64,000 nt of DNA from Ophiosphaerella korrae. Taxonomy: Eukaryota; Ascomycota; Dothideomycetes; Pleosporales; Phaeosphaeriaceae. The translations under genes and the position numbers were made by a program. The notes under the pieces were generated by a model. That model searched no databases. It worked only from the letters and a program-made list of their open reading frames with translations, and had not been told where the DNA came from. The stretch is taken from assembly GCA_028456385.1 (NCBI GenBank), contig JALNQF010000016.1, positions 124,001 through 188,000 on the forward strand, in the 5' to 3' direction. This document shows positions 11,325 through 22,438 of the stretch, in pieces (position 1 is the first letter of the stretch; each line of letters begins with the position of its first letter).

Positions 11325-12947
11325 TCTGCGCTAAGCAAAGTCATCGTCAATGGAACGATTCGACTGAGCTGGAGTTATCCCCATGATTTCGGGGCTGATT
11401 CGGGACGCCACTTTGGGCTCGTGGGGGGCACGTATGTAGCGCTTTGGAATTGTATGGAATTTCGATTGGTGTTGTGTTTACGTTGCGGTGTCTGGAATGG
11501 GATCTGGGTTGCACAAGTAACGTCCGTCCCTGGGTCGCGCGAAACCCACCGTGCCGCAAAATATAACAGGTACTTGACTTTGAGCGCCCATAACTCTGCG
11601 CACACATTGAGATCTATTATAATTCTGTATAAGTCGTGTAATAGAAAGTATAGGGCTGTGACGAAATAGCGTGAGCGGTTGGAAGACGGGCTCTTGGTCG
11701 ACTAAAATAGTTGTTTCGCGCACGGGCCAAATCAGCAACTTGAACTCTACACACTCTAAACAACAGCTATAATTATATAGTAAAAGTTGATAAATTAATA
11801 CTCCTTGTTCCTCTTGTCAATGCTCCATTACTGTAGCCATGCCTAACGCCGTATTACGCCTCACACCACCGCCGCCGGAGCTCATCCCGGAAAAGCAACC
11901 CCCCAACCTGAGATACCGCAATACCTGCAGTATACTGTTTCTGCTGCGAGGAAAACCTTCCGCATAGTATAGAGACTATATAACAAGTTTTTAGGGTAGT
12001 GCTAGAGACATCTTGTCGTGTTTTAAAGAGTCGCAGGTGCCGGAGGTTATAGTACCTAGTCCATCCTCGGCCTGTGATGATCGTGTTGGCATCGCAACCT
12101 CAAGCTTAGCTTACAGGATGACATACGTAAATTACAATGTAATGATTATGTAGAACGTGTGGTGTCGCTTTGCTCGGAAGTACTGACCGGGGTCTCTGTC
12201 GATGTGATGTACTGTCAGCAGGAGCCGGAGCTACCGGTAGCTGCTCGCGCATGTTCACAAAGGCCACTTTGTCGGCACGGGCAGCTTTTGACGAGAAGTT
12301 TACAGTCGGAACTTGCCTGTTACTAGGTTACTAGGGCAAAAACCGGTTTGCAAGGCTGCAGATGGGCGAGGGACGAGAAGCGCACGTGAGGAGCTCGATC
12401 GTAGGCACTCGCCGGGGTTCTGGAGGATGCTGCATTTGCATCGCCGATCGGGAGGTTTCGTGTTGGGAGCGGCATGGGATTCTTGATTTCCGCATGTCTC
12501 AAAGAAGACGTCCGTGCAGCTGTGGAGCCCATCTCATCCTCCGTCAGGGCAACCAGAAGGCAACCGGACGACAGTGACAGCATTTGTCGTGTCGAGCATC
12601 GGTGAATGTGCTTGCAAGTGCAATTGTTTCTGCGCGCTCCAAACGTTCTGTTTGTTCTGCATGGACGTTGATTCAATACGCAGCTACCTGGCCAGTGTTT
12701 CGCATTGTCCAATGAAGCGCTGTGGGGTGTGCATGCCGTGAGGGGAACATAAGCTCAAGATGACGTCGTGATTTGCCAGTTTTGTGTAGGTCCTGCTCCA
12801 GCTGCGCACAGGTGACTGTCGTAATGCTGTTGCCTTCTCCGCCCTTAAAACACGTCTCCCGCCCGTAGTTGAAGTCCATTGCCTCCCCATCCCTTCAGCA
12901 GGAATTCGAATTCAGTCCAAGTTCCTACCATACGCCACCCCGCCAGC
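11325..12947. other. Gene-poor interval, partly AT-rich, between ZIP transporter and rhodopsin
   Basis: No gene is supported. Between about 11640 and 12170 the DNA alternates AT-rich blocks with short GC-rich ones, as in decayed repeats, but no transposase or terminal repeat is recognisable. The last few hundred bases (about 12650-12947) are probably the rhodopsin promoter; a TTAAAA stretch near 12845 is TATA-like. Confidence 0.4.
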
Positions 12948-13922
12948 ATGATTGTCGATACATTCGAGCACGTCTTAAAGAAGACATCTCTTCTACCCAT
13001 CCCAACGTCAACGCCTACCGACGTTGCTCCCATCCCCACAGTCCTGCCCGATCATGACGTTTACCAGCTCGTTGGTAATTCGGGCACCAAGACACTATGG
13101 GTCGTCTTTGTGCTCATGCTCATTGCCTCCGCATCCTTCACCGTCCTGTCATGGAGGGTTCCATTATCGAAGCGGCTCTACCACACCGTAACCACCCTGA
13201 TAACTGTCATTGCTGCCCTTTCTTACTTTGCAATGGCCACAGGCCACGGTATTACCATTCAAACCATCACAGTTCGTGAGCAGAACGACCATGTTCCCGA
13301 CACTTTCCATAAGGTGCACCGTCAAGTCTTCTGGGCCCGCTACGTCGACTGGAGCTTGACCACTCCTCTTCTGCTCCTCGATCTCGGTTTGTTGGCTGGC
13401 ATGTCTGGTGGACATATCATCATGGCCATCATTGCCGACCTCATCATGGTCTTGACTGGTCTCTTTGCTGCTCTGGGCAAGGAAGGCACTCCACAGAAGT
13501 GGGGCTGGTACACCATTGCCTGCATTGCCTACATCTTCGTTGTCTGGCACCTTGTCATCAACGGAGGTGCCAACGCCAGGGCCAAAGGAAGGAACCTTAG
13601 CAAATTCTTCGTGTCCATCTCTGCCTACACGCTGATCCTCTGGACCGCTTACCCCATGTAAGTAGCATGCCATGTTCACATTCCCATTTTACTAACGATA
13701 ATCAGTGTCTGGGGTCTTGCTGATGGTTCCCGTCGTATCGGCGTTGACGGCGAAGTCATTGCTTACGCCGTGCTAGATGTCCTAGCCAAGGGTGTCTTCG
13801 GTACCTGGCTCTTGATCACTCACGCCAAGCTACCTGAAAGTGAAGTCGAGCTCGGCGGCTTCTGGGCTAACGGTCTCAACCGTGAAGGTGCAGTCCGCCT
13901 CGGTGAGGATGACGGCGCTTAA
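12948..13922 (+). CDS. Microbial (type I) rhodopsin, proton-pump type
   Basis: Two exons, 12948-13657 and 13706-13922, with a 48-nt GT-AG intron containing an ACTAAC branch site; 308 residues. This is a seven-helix retinal protein of fungal membranes. Aligned by eye to bacteriorhodopsin, helix C reads ARYVDWSLTTPLLLLD: R131 (R82), D134 (D85, proton acceptor), T138 (T89) and D145 (D96, cytoplasmic donor). Helix G has D261 and the retinal-binding K265 (D212/K216), in DVLAKGVFG. L142 at the BR L93 position suggests green absorption. The D-T-D set is that of outward proton pumps such as Leptosphaeria rhodopsin, unlike sensory NOP-1-type proteins. ATG 12948 is the first in frame; the frame above it begins only at TTG. 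No carotenoid-biosynthesis gene lies nearby. Confidence 0.95.
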
Positions 13923-14918
13923 GTGCCCATGATTAACAGGCCATTCTGGGAATGGTATTTCGCCGCAAATTGTAAAGAAGGAAATCACGAGAGAGATTGC
14001 GATGCGGAAATTGTGCATGATCACTGATGGGGGGCGAGGTGATGAGAACAAAAAAAAGGGTTTAGGTTGATTGTCTGTGACTGCATTTCACCAGTTCTAG
14101 CTTCCGCCACACGCATGGAGTTGGGGTGCATGTTCCCTTCCAATGTCAGGGCATCGTTTGCGTAGCCCCGTCCATTCCATGGTTGATATGTGTAATGAAA
14201 TATTTGTACCTGCACCCAAACCCTGCCAAGTCATGCATTCCTTCCCGCTGCCACAATGCATGGCGTGTAACTTCGGTGCTTGGATTCCTTACATCGCAGG
14301 ATAAGTCAATAGAGATTTTGACACAGTCTCGCGGCCACCCTTTTGAGCATGTAAAGCCACACAGATCAATGAACATGTATTCAAAACTCGTCACATTTTC
14401 GCTAATTGTAACGGCAATTCTCACTACGGCACTCAAGCCAACATGCACGATAACCGTGCCCAACGCGCCCAGCTTTGAGACGCACTGTACGTTCAAAAAG
14501 CACACCAGGACTGCAACGGTGTAGACTGAGTGCGGTGGATGCAAGCTCCAGACCAAAATACTCGGTCTCGGCTTTGTGCGTACGCCAAATACAAAACCGT
14601 GAGAAGCGCGCTACCATCTGCTGACGGACTGCAGCCGTGTCGGAGTATTAGTACAAGAGCAGGCGTTACAACAATAACAGTCCATACGTGTCGGAGGAGA
14701 AGTGCTACTGGGGTCGTTGTAGCAATATGTAGGCATTATCTTTGGTCTGTGTCTTGACAAATAATAAAGTGCTACATTGTACGTACATTACTATATATTA
14801 ATCGATTTTTTTCGATTCAAAAACTTTCCCTCATGCAATCAGGCCAACAAGAAGCCTAAACTGTGAACCCAGCAACTTACTTTTTCGCATTTCGCCTGAC
14901 CCCACCTTAATTGTTAGG
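13923..14918. other. Intergenic, no gene supported
   Basis: Several overlapping open frames exist on both strands (about 14126-14757), but none has domain features or splice logic. AT content rises toward 14760-14900. I see no repeat or RNA gene. Confidence 0.4.
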
Positions 14919-15674
14919 ATGACGAACCCTGCGTCCAAGTTCGAGGAATGCCTAACCGCTCTATTTAATCAAAAGGTAGGCTGTGGTAGAGACTCGCCCA
15001 TGTGGGAGTTCAACGCCGACTTATTTCCTCATGTGCCGGACATTTCTTACAAGACTTTAGACGAACGCCACAACAAACGTTTCAGCTGGTTGCCGATGGC
15101 TGTAGCTCTACCCTCTGTCTCTTTCTCCGGGGTATTCCACGTTGTCAAAATTATCCCTGAAAAAGACGGCTTTCTCAATATCGTATACAAGGGCTGTTAT
15201 ACTGACGAAGAACATATATGCACCGGGTGTCCTGGTAAAATACACTGGCAGGACGAAGCCCTTTCCTGGTCTCGTACCTTGCAACAACGCGAGCCTTCAC
15301 CGATCTTGATAAACATCTTCTTCGTCAACGGACCTAAGACATGTTTTGGTCATGCTGCCACGGTCTCTCAATCCCACCATCCCGATAAAGTTGCGGACTG
15401 GGATGATATTATACAACACGTAGCTACAGGTGTCACAACCAGAGAGCTATTGGTTGGGGATATAGTGGCCATACAAGAGGTCTGTTGGAATTGTTGGAGT
15501 TTGTTGAAGAGCGAAAAGTGTTATGGCTGCGGTACTGGTTTTCCTTTCTCTATATTCTCATATATCCAGCGACCACTACCTCCAAAGGTTATCTCTGTGT
15601 TAGAGAGCTCTGGTTACAAGCGCGTACTCCCTGAGGTAGAGGTCCAAGGCTACAATCGCGCAAGTGTAGATTGA
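14919..15674 (+). CDS. Hypothetical protein with C-terminal CxxC-x8-CxxC ribbon
   Basis: Uninterrupted 251-codon frame with ATG at 14919; I do not recognise the family. The C-terminal third holds the cysteine pattern CWNCWSLLKSEKCYGC, two CxxC knuckles eight residues apart, like a zinc ribbon. Another pair (CTGC) lies near residue 106. No signal peptide or membrane helix is seen. A deadenylase- or effector-like role cannot be argued. It sits at the edge between the core-gene segment and the transposon-rich island, so it may be a lineage-specific gene. Confidence 0.5.
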   Translation: MTNPASKFEECLTALFNQKVGCGRDSPMWEFNADLFPHVPDISYKTLDERHNKRFSWLPMAVALPSVSFSGVFHVVKIIPEKDGFLNIVYKGCYTDEEHICTGCPGKIHWQDEALSWSRTLQQREPSPILINIFFVNGPKTCFGHAATVSQSHHPDKVADWDDIIQHVATGVTTRELLVGDIVAIQEVCWNCWSLLKSEKCYGCGTGFPFSIFSYIQRPLPPKVISVLESSGYKRVLPEVEVQGYNRASVD

Positions 15675-15846
15675 GGGATATTAACTGGCGGCGATGTAGG
15701 AAAGGAACGGCCTCTATCTTATCGGCTCCTGGAACGGGTAGTTGGGCTGGCAGCTTCGATGTATTTCTGAATACTCTCTCTAGGCTAAATAGAGACAAAT
15801 TAGTTGGAGGCTATAGTCTCATAGCTCCTTACTATCAATAATAACT

Positions 15847-15870
15847 GCTCTCTCTCTCTCTCTCTCTCTT
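15847..15870. repeat. CT dinucleotide microsatellite
   Basis: An uninterrupted run of CT units, about 11-12 copies, lies about 180 bp downstream of the 14919 gene. Confidence 0.9.
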
Positions 15871-16155
15871 GCAATTCTTTCCTCTGTCTAATGTCTCCTG
15901 CACTGTTATTCTTCCCCAGCCATAAAATCGTTGTAATTTAGTACTATAGGCCGTAGTTCTAAGCTTCAATCCATAAGGGGTGACGAAACGCTAACTCTAA
16001 CTCTGAGTATGAAGGGAAAGGAGAGTTGGGATGGTTGGATGATGGTTGCGTCCCAGCACAGAGGGTGCCCTAAAGTCCATGCGTGTCGGGGGAGTAACAA
16101 GTACCGCGAAACAAGAGCGACGTCACAACAGTACATAGATGGGTAGATAGACGGG

Positions 16156-16320
16156 TGTTACGACCCGCCATTGGTGGTCACCAGTGACTACCTTGGCTAC
16201 CAATGACCGCCAGGTCAATATTGATTTTTCCTGTAGCCAGATTTCAAAGCTCTTATCTCCTTTTATATTTCATCTTACTATAGTATAACGTCAGTCACAG
16301 CATAACGAGACACTGTGTGG
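16156..16320. mobile_element. Possible degraded LTR-like fragment
   Basis: The stretch starts TGTTACGACCCG, a beginning often seen in fungal Gypsy-type LTRs, followed by inverted GGTCACC/GGTNACC-like segments and a CT-rich block running into TATATTTC. No matching second LTR, primer-binding site, target duplication or polymerase reading frame was found. The call rests on the terminal sequence only and the right end is arbitrary. An ordinary intergenic sequence is a fair alternative. Confidence 0.2.
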
Positions 16321-17136
16321 CGAGACACTTTTTCTTCCGGACCTCCGCACTCCTCACACCACACCTGTGTAAGGGAACGCTTGATGTGCATCAATTCTGC
16401 AGCTATTGTTCTCTTAGCATGTCAGCCTCCGGTAAGGTAGAGCGCGGCCTTAATCGTTGTATCAATTGTTTTGTCAATGCCGTCTATCGACTCTCTGGCG
16501 GCAACCCCCTGCTTATTAGCAACAGCACATCGCTTTGAACTGCTCAGAGGGAGGATCTAACATGAAACCTAGATCTTGAAGGTCGAGATTGAGGCTCTAG
16601 AGGCTGGCTTGAGGCGAGGAATGTGCATCCCGGCAGTTTCTCCGCGCGAACAACAAGATCGTCCAAACGCGGCAGATGGGGGCGTGACGCTTTATCTGCT
16701 CTTGGCATAACTAACAGTAGCGTGCTCGAATATCTCTGTATCGAACCAAACCGAAAATAGCTGTGGCACATGAGCTTTGGTAGAGATCTATTTCTGTGCC
16801 GCCTAGCTCTCCTTCACAAAATTCCCTATTTGGGGCTCTATGGAGCTCCACGGGCCTTGTGGCATCCACAGGACCTATGTTCTCCTTCGAACTATAGCAT
16901 TATCAATACTGCATGTACTAAATGGCCCTAACTGTCTTGAGGTCATATTTGTGCTTCAGCCTTGTTGCTCAGGCGGTGGCGCTGTGCGCTTAGCTGCCCC
17001 GCCTGCCTACATGCTGAGGCGCGATAGATTCTCTTGTACACTACAGCTAGCTGTGGCATCGAGCGCGGTTGGCACCTTTCCTGCAGCCCTTTTGATCGCG
17101 ACACGTTTGACCTGGCGCGCTTGACTGCATAGTAAG

Positions 17137-17460
17137 ATGCGCCTCCTACACTGCACACGAGATGACGAGTTTTGTCTTACCAAAGACCTAGACGAAACTG
17201 CCGTTCCACCCTACGCTATATTGTCTCATACCTGGGGGGCCGAGGCCGAAGAAGTCTCATTTGAGGACATACAAAGTAGTAGTGGAAGGACGAAGATCGG
17301 CTATAAGAAGATTATTTTCTGTGGGAAGCAGGCGGAGCAGGATGAGCTGCAGTACTTCTGGGTTGGCACTTGCTGCATCATACAGAATCACCACCGACGA
17401 CAATGCCCTACGAAAAGGGTGGCATATGCCGCCGAAAACGGCAGCAGAATATATATAGCT
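17137..17460 (+). pseudogene. 5' fragment of a HET-domain gene
   Basis: From the ATG at 17137 the frame reads like the N-terminus of a heterokaryon-incompatibility (HET) protein: MRLLHCTRDDEFCLTKDL, then PPYAILSHTWG (HET signature block 1), then KIGYKKIIFCGKQAEQDELQYFWVGTCCI (block 2, here split by my wording at positions about 17290-17385). The usual Asp after WV is Gly here (WVGTCC). After about 17385 similarity is lost in this frame and a related string (TTDDNALRK) appears in the next frame, which indicates a frameshift. Intact HET proteins are much longer, with a death-inducing HET domain of about 150 residues. This is therefore a truncated, decayed copy. Confidence 0.7.
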
Positions 17461-17501
17461 TTTCAATACAAACGTATTAATATTTCCATACTCACTACCT
17501 T

Positions 17502-17913
17502 TCATCTCAGGCCCCTGCTGCCACTTAGCTTGTTAACCTGTCCCCCCACCTTTGTTTTGCTAACCTCAGTGTTGACGCCATGCTGGTTGTGTAGGTGTCG
17601 TCGAAAAGCTGTCGCGCTCATACATGCCTTATTACACCTCTTACAGTAGAAAATCTCCTGATTTGAATTGCCACGCGCTGGTCTGCCCTCTGGGGGCTCA
17701 TCAAGCGCATATGCCCACAGTTCCTCATTCTCCCGAGCCCTCCGACGCCTCTTCTTTGATATACCCACTTGGTGGTGTGGATCGTCGCGTGCAAGCGTTA
17801 GGTCGTCAAAATCGCGCGAATCAAGGTCAGTAAGGGTAGAACCTTCGTCGGCAGCCTCCTCATGGACGCGTTTGAGGCCTCTAGTAAGGCGTTGAGTGTC
17901 CTCAATAATGATA
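17502..17913 (-). pseudogene. C2H2/BED-type zinc-finger fragment, possibly hAT transposase N-terminus
   Basis: On the minus strand a frame open from about 17913 down to a stop at 17502 encodes an acidic leader, a basic patch (KKRRRRAR), and then one finger of the form C-x2-C-x12-H-x4-H (YCKRCNKACM...HLHNQH). A single BED/C2H2 finger after a charged leader is the usual start of fungal hAT-type transposases, but the catalytic and dimerisation parts are absent within reach. No ATG is obvious. It directly abuts the HET fragment tail-to-tail, consistent with insertion and decay. A plain C2H2 protein fragment is the alternative. Confidence 0.45.
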
Positions 17914-17922
17914 GAAAGTCGG

Positions 17923-17990
17923 TGTTGATGAGGCGTTGATGAGGCGTTGATGAGGTGTTGACGCGTTGACGTGTTGGCGTGTTGATGAGA
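17923..17990. repeat. Imperfect short tandem repeat (GTTGATGAGGC-like units)
   Basis: The sequence has consecutive 9-11-bp units of the type GTTGATGAGGC, GTTGATGAGGT, GTTGACGC, GTTGACGT, GTTGGCGT and GTTGATGAG, about six or seven in total with drift. It lies at the 5' side of the zinc-finger fragment on its strand. Confidence 0.7.
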
Positions 17991-20941
17991 GCTCAGGTGT
18001 TCAATCTATAGGCTAAGCGGCGGTAACTTACGCCTCTAGCTCTCTTCATCGAGCTGTAACACCACAAAATATATTGCAATCCCTCTACAGGTAAAAAATC
18101 ATAACTATATAATCAATGTAACATAATCAGCTAGGTTGATTATGATTATGATTATGTTGATTATCTGATAATCATAACTTAGGTAACTAACTAACTGATT
18201 ATATACGTCCCTGGGTACGTCAGCTCATTTGGCAATCGAGATGTGAGGTTTGGTGCAAAGGGATAGTGAGTGTTTCAGAAGTTTTCTATTTCGTGGAAAG
18301 TCTTGTGGAGAGTTGTTCACTTCTCGAGTCATTTCTAACCATGGTATGCAGGGTAGGGTGGTTGAACTGTGAGAACGTTGATGGTTTGATCACTAGTTCG
18401 TCCCTGGCATCATGCTGTTTGATTTGCCTGCTGGTCATCTACATATCTATTGTATTATGGATGTAAAATCTTTCAGTGCTGCGTGCTGTCAGACAACGTC
18501 GATATGCAGATCTAGTCTTCGAAAGGTGATGAGGCCCGTGATGATAGGGTTAGACTCTATCTTTGAACTAGGTTATGGTATTGGCTTTATTACTGTTAAT
18601 ATTCCTTCGTTGCTGTCAGGGATTAGGTGAAAACGAAAGATGTCCTTGGTATTCCTTGGGCTAGCTCTATTTACTGCCTTCAGTTATCAAATATGAAACT
18701 GACCGCGCGACAACATTGAAAAGTTTGCGATACCGTAATGATAAAGGTAGTAAGAATTCGGTTTCATCCCAAGAAATTTATCCACAGGTATAGCAAACTG
18801 GTTATGAATCCTGTAATCGTTGGGTTCTGGTGGTGAAATTGGAAACGGTCTACAGGCTATCGCGCTACTGGAATGGATAGACATGCACCATGTATTTCTA
18901 TGGTTATGATGAGAAATATTTTTTAAGTACTAGGTAGTTACCATGTAGTCTCTCCTGTATTCTATGGTTTTCGGTAGTTATGCAGCAAATTTGGAATGAT
19001 GACGCAATACCGTACGCTAAGCCAAACTTTTAGCAAATCTTCATTTGATTGAAATGTATCTGTCGCTCGTGTAACTTGAGAGCTACTGAACTCATCCAAA
19101 ATAGATACTGCCGTAAGGATAGCTGAGTTATGTGTCATCTCACGATATTAGCCGAACACAACCTTGACACGGCCACAACGAATGGTATACCTAATTCAGC
19201 TACCCCACAAGCTGAGGTGAAGCTGACAGGCGGCCAGAAAATGTATATCTAATTGACTTCAGCTCGTTTTGAACACTAACCTCTTCCCTAAACTGCAAGT
19301 CGTGATCTCGAAACTTGTAATATCGGAGACCCCGGTCGAATTTGACTAAATTAACAAAATCAAGAAATTGTTAGATTTGCACTTCCATATTTTTGTCAAT
19401 GTCGGCTAATGCGCAAATTACAGCTGCAATCGTACCAATATGGCACCTCCCTACAACACCGCCATCATCACTGCGTACATGTCTATCAAACCAATGGAGC
19501 CTGTGCTCGCTTTTGCAAGTGCAGAATCAGTAGCCCATTTTCAGTCGCGCTGCAAACAGGGCCGCATCCTTCCTAATCAACGACGGTCGTGTGTGACCTG
19601 CCCGTGCCCCAGGGTCTGCTGCGGGTGAAAACAGCGAAAGGAGGCGACGTGGCCTTTGATTTTGACTCGTACAATAACGCAACAGATTTCGATGCGAGTG
19701 TCATGAGCCAGGGACAAGTCAATCCTCCAGAGGTTCTTTAAAAGGGAGGACATGCGGTTTATGTGGGCTCGATCAAGGTTTAGCACCTGCGTGTACATAG
19801 AACATAAAATGAAGATTTACTATGGCTGTTGATTCTTGAAAGCGAAATCCTACGTGACTCGTACTTGATAATGCCATGTGTGTTTAATACTCTGGTGTGA
19901 CTTTCAAAGCCTGCTGGTGAGGCCTGTACGCGTCGGTGCCGGTGCGCATATTCCCACCTGCCTCATACCAGAATTGTGGGCATTCATATGCCCTAATGGC
20001 TGTCGAGCTAGCTCAAGAGATTCATAGCATGTGGTGCAGAGATTGGTCGACAAATCTTATAGGCTCACCTCTTACTTCCCCCGCAACTGCAGTCTGCAGC
20101 ATATCTGCCCTTTCCAAACCCGAACCAAGGAACCATATTACTCAATTCGGGCTGGCTCGGGTCCCAGGGCCTTTCCCACATGCAAGTTTCACTCCTCTTT
20201 GTTACACTCTTTCTCGCTATTGCTATCGTTTCTATCTCCGACCAGTTAGCTATCAAACATTGTTTCACACACCATAGCTTGTGATATGCCGAGCGGTACT
20301 GATACTATTGATGGTGCATCTCTACCAGAAATATAGAGATTGCGTCCTTCGTTGCCCGATTTTCCCTTGAGAATGGAATCTTCTTCGGTGGTTCTAGAAC
20401 CAGTGGTCGTAGGGCGGATGCTACAACGGCGCAGAAATCTTGCCCTCCCTCTCTTGGTTGTGCGGGCCCTAACACCTATTCAGAGCTGCGGACAGAATAC
20501 CTTGCTCGACGCCATTATTTATTCGATGAGAATTTTCAACCTGCTCAAAACCATATAGGGCGTCGTCTCACGTTCCCCTCGGACATGCGCTCTCCAGATG
20601 GAGGCCATTCGGATGAAACGATGGCGGGAAACAATCTCACTCCAAGGCCGAGTATGCAGTTTGCAAAAAAATGGTATTTAATAAATCACTGGTGGAAAGA
20701 ATGCTAACTAGATTCCGGCAATTGTTTCGATGTAACTTTAGTTCCTGTTATACCTCCAATGAGGTATAGTGTTGGTAGAACTTCGTCTACAGCATAGCTG
20801 CGTACACAGGGTTATAGAGGATTGTACAGTAAAAGGAAATAAACAAGTAAACAAACTGGATTGATTCTTCTGTGTCTCTCGTACATACGTGCGTACGGTG
20901 AGGTCTATATACAAGGTACGAACGTACAGGCCTGAAGGTCT
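17991..20941. other. Gene-poor, largely AT-rich interval of about 3 kb
   Basis: No gene is supported. Around 18100-18210 there are GATTAT-type short repeats with partly palindromic ATAATCA arms. A short frame at 19440-19628 begins MAPPYNTAIIT, reminiscent of a short-chain dehydrogenase start, but nothing downstream continues it. Stop codons are dense in all frames and no transposase is recognisable. The composition suits old, RIP-affected repeats. Confidence 0.45.
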
Positions 20942-21694
20942 ATGCGTTCTACCCCTTTTCCGTTCACTCTATTGCACGTGATAGTTAGAGATTACCTCGC
21001 ACAGACATATAGAGATGAAGATGACAATTACAGAGAACGAGACCAGTCACCAGGCAAAGCGAAAACAATGGCGTACCATTCAGTTCAGCTTGAAGTCCTG
21101 GACTTTCTCCAATATCGAGCTGCCGACAGGGTGCATCTGGAACAATTGAAGTCGTGGACATGTAGCATCGACTATACTAGCAACAACAAGCCGACAACCG
21201 AAGAATCGCTACGCCTGTGCTGCTACATGAGTTCCCAGGGCTTCAGCACTCGTACCAAACTTGATCTCGAATCAAAAGAACTGCGCCTGTACCTCGTCAA
21301 GAGAAGTAACAACGCTGAAGGCACCTTGATGGATCATCTCTACTGGGCGCAGAGATTTGCCACCGGTGAGATCCGTGAAACGTATGTCGCTAACCCCCTT
21401 CGTCGGAGAATGGCTATTGCGCCGGGCCCTGGCAATAACGAAGTTGGGCGATCGGATCCCGCTGGCCTCGGTGGGAACCCTCTTGAAAGTTGGCACCTTC
21501 AATTTTCTCAATTTACTTACCAGCAGCGTCTGAGGCAACTGGAGCTGGATAGGCAGACAAGCCAGGCTTCGCGACACCTCAATGCAGAACTTGCATCTGC
21601 GAATCCTGACCAAAGGTTTTGTCAGGATATAGCTCTACTACTGCGCCAAACAAACCAAAAAGGTAGAAGAATATTCAACAACTTTGAATACTAG
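20942..21694 (+). CDS. Hypothetical orphan protein
   Basis: Open frame of 250 codons with ATG at 20942; an internal ATG at 21068 (MAYHSVQ) would give a 208-residue protein and looks equally plausible because the stretch before it is poorly ordered. The protein is hydrophilic, with a helical middle (VQLEVLDFLQYRAADRVHLEQ) and a Gln/Arg-rich end (QRLRQLELDRQTSQASRHL). There is no signal peptide, membrane segment or known motif. It stands alone in gene-poor DNA. It may be a lineage-specific gene or a piece of an old element. Confidence 0.4.
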   Translation: MRSTPFPFTLLHVIVRDYLAQTYRDEDDNYRERDQSPGKAKTMAYHSVQLEVLDFLQYRAADRVHLEQLKSWTCSIDYTSNNKPTTEESLRLCCYMSSQGFSTRTKLDLESKELRLYLVKRSNNAEGTLMDHLYWAQRFATGEIRETYVANPLRRRMAIAPGPGNNEVGRSDPAGLGGNPLESWHLQFSQFTYQQRLRQLELDRQTSQASRHLNAELASANPDQRFCQDIALLLRQTNQKGRRIFNNFEY

Positions 21695-21960
21695 GGTAGA
21701 ACAGTATATGTATTGCGTAGGTCCGGACCCTGGAGCGCTCCCAGCCCCGCAGCCTAACAGGTTTGTGCTTTCCCTGTGGTGTTAAAACTTTCACTTCAGG
21801 GCTAACATATTGATAGGGAGGTGGAACGACTTGTAAACGAAATTTAACGTCTTGATTTGGAGTTGGAGAGATTGGGGTCCAATATGAATTTGGATCCTTG
21901 AATGTGGTCAGCCGTACACAAACGCTTCGCAGCAGGACAAAGACATGGTACAGGATGTTT

Positions 21961-22031
21961 GATTGAACTGCGTTGAGTTTTGGATGCTATTGAAGGTTCG
22001 ATTGAATTGCTTTGGGTTTTGGATGCTATTG
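21961..22031. repeat. Two-copy direct repeat, period 39 bp
   Basis: Two 32-bp copies (21961-21992 and 22000-22031) share the pattern GATTGAA-TGC-TTG-GTTTTGGATGCTATTG with about three mismatches. The surrounding sequence shows no gene. Confidence 0.7.
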
Positions 22032-22438
22032 ATTTTGTTGTTGTTTGAATCATTACGGACTGGCTGGCTATATCATTCACTGTTTCGAGGTGTCAAATTG
22101 GGTTTTGAAGGACACATGTCCAATTACCTACTTTCGTTAAGTCTGTTCTGAGCAAGTCATAAAACGGTACACTGAATACATGCCATTTCCTAGTAATACG
22201 TGCACATACTCAATCACCGTCAATGGTGATATTTTTCTTGTTCTGACAGTAGCCTGTGTTGAAGTATTTAACCTCTAATTCGCCTATGTCGGACCGACAC
22301 CGGTCAGGAAACTAAGCGAAACAGAAACTCAATCGTGGCCAGTTCAATATTTCTGGTTCAATTGACGCTTGCGCTATGTGACGTCACGCTTCCAAAGTTC
22401 ATCTACACGGTCGCGAGAGTTATATTGTATGCCTGATG

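Noticed and set aside
18120..18180. GATTAT short repeats as a CRISPR-like or origin-like array
   Set aside because: Units are irregular and unspaced, and CRISPR arrays are not expected in a fungal nuclear genome.
19440..19628. Frame starting MAPPYNTAIIT, like a short-chain dehydrogenase N-terminus
   Set aside because: The glycine-rich motif expected next is absent and no downstream exon continues the fold.
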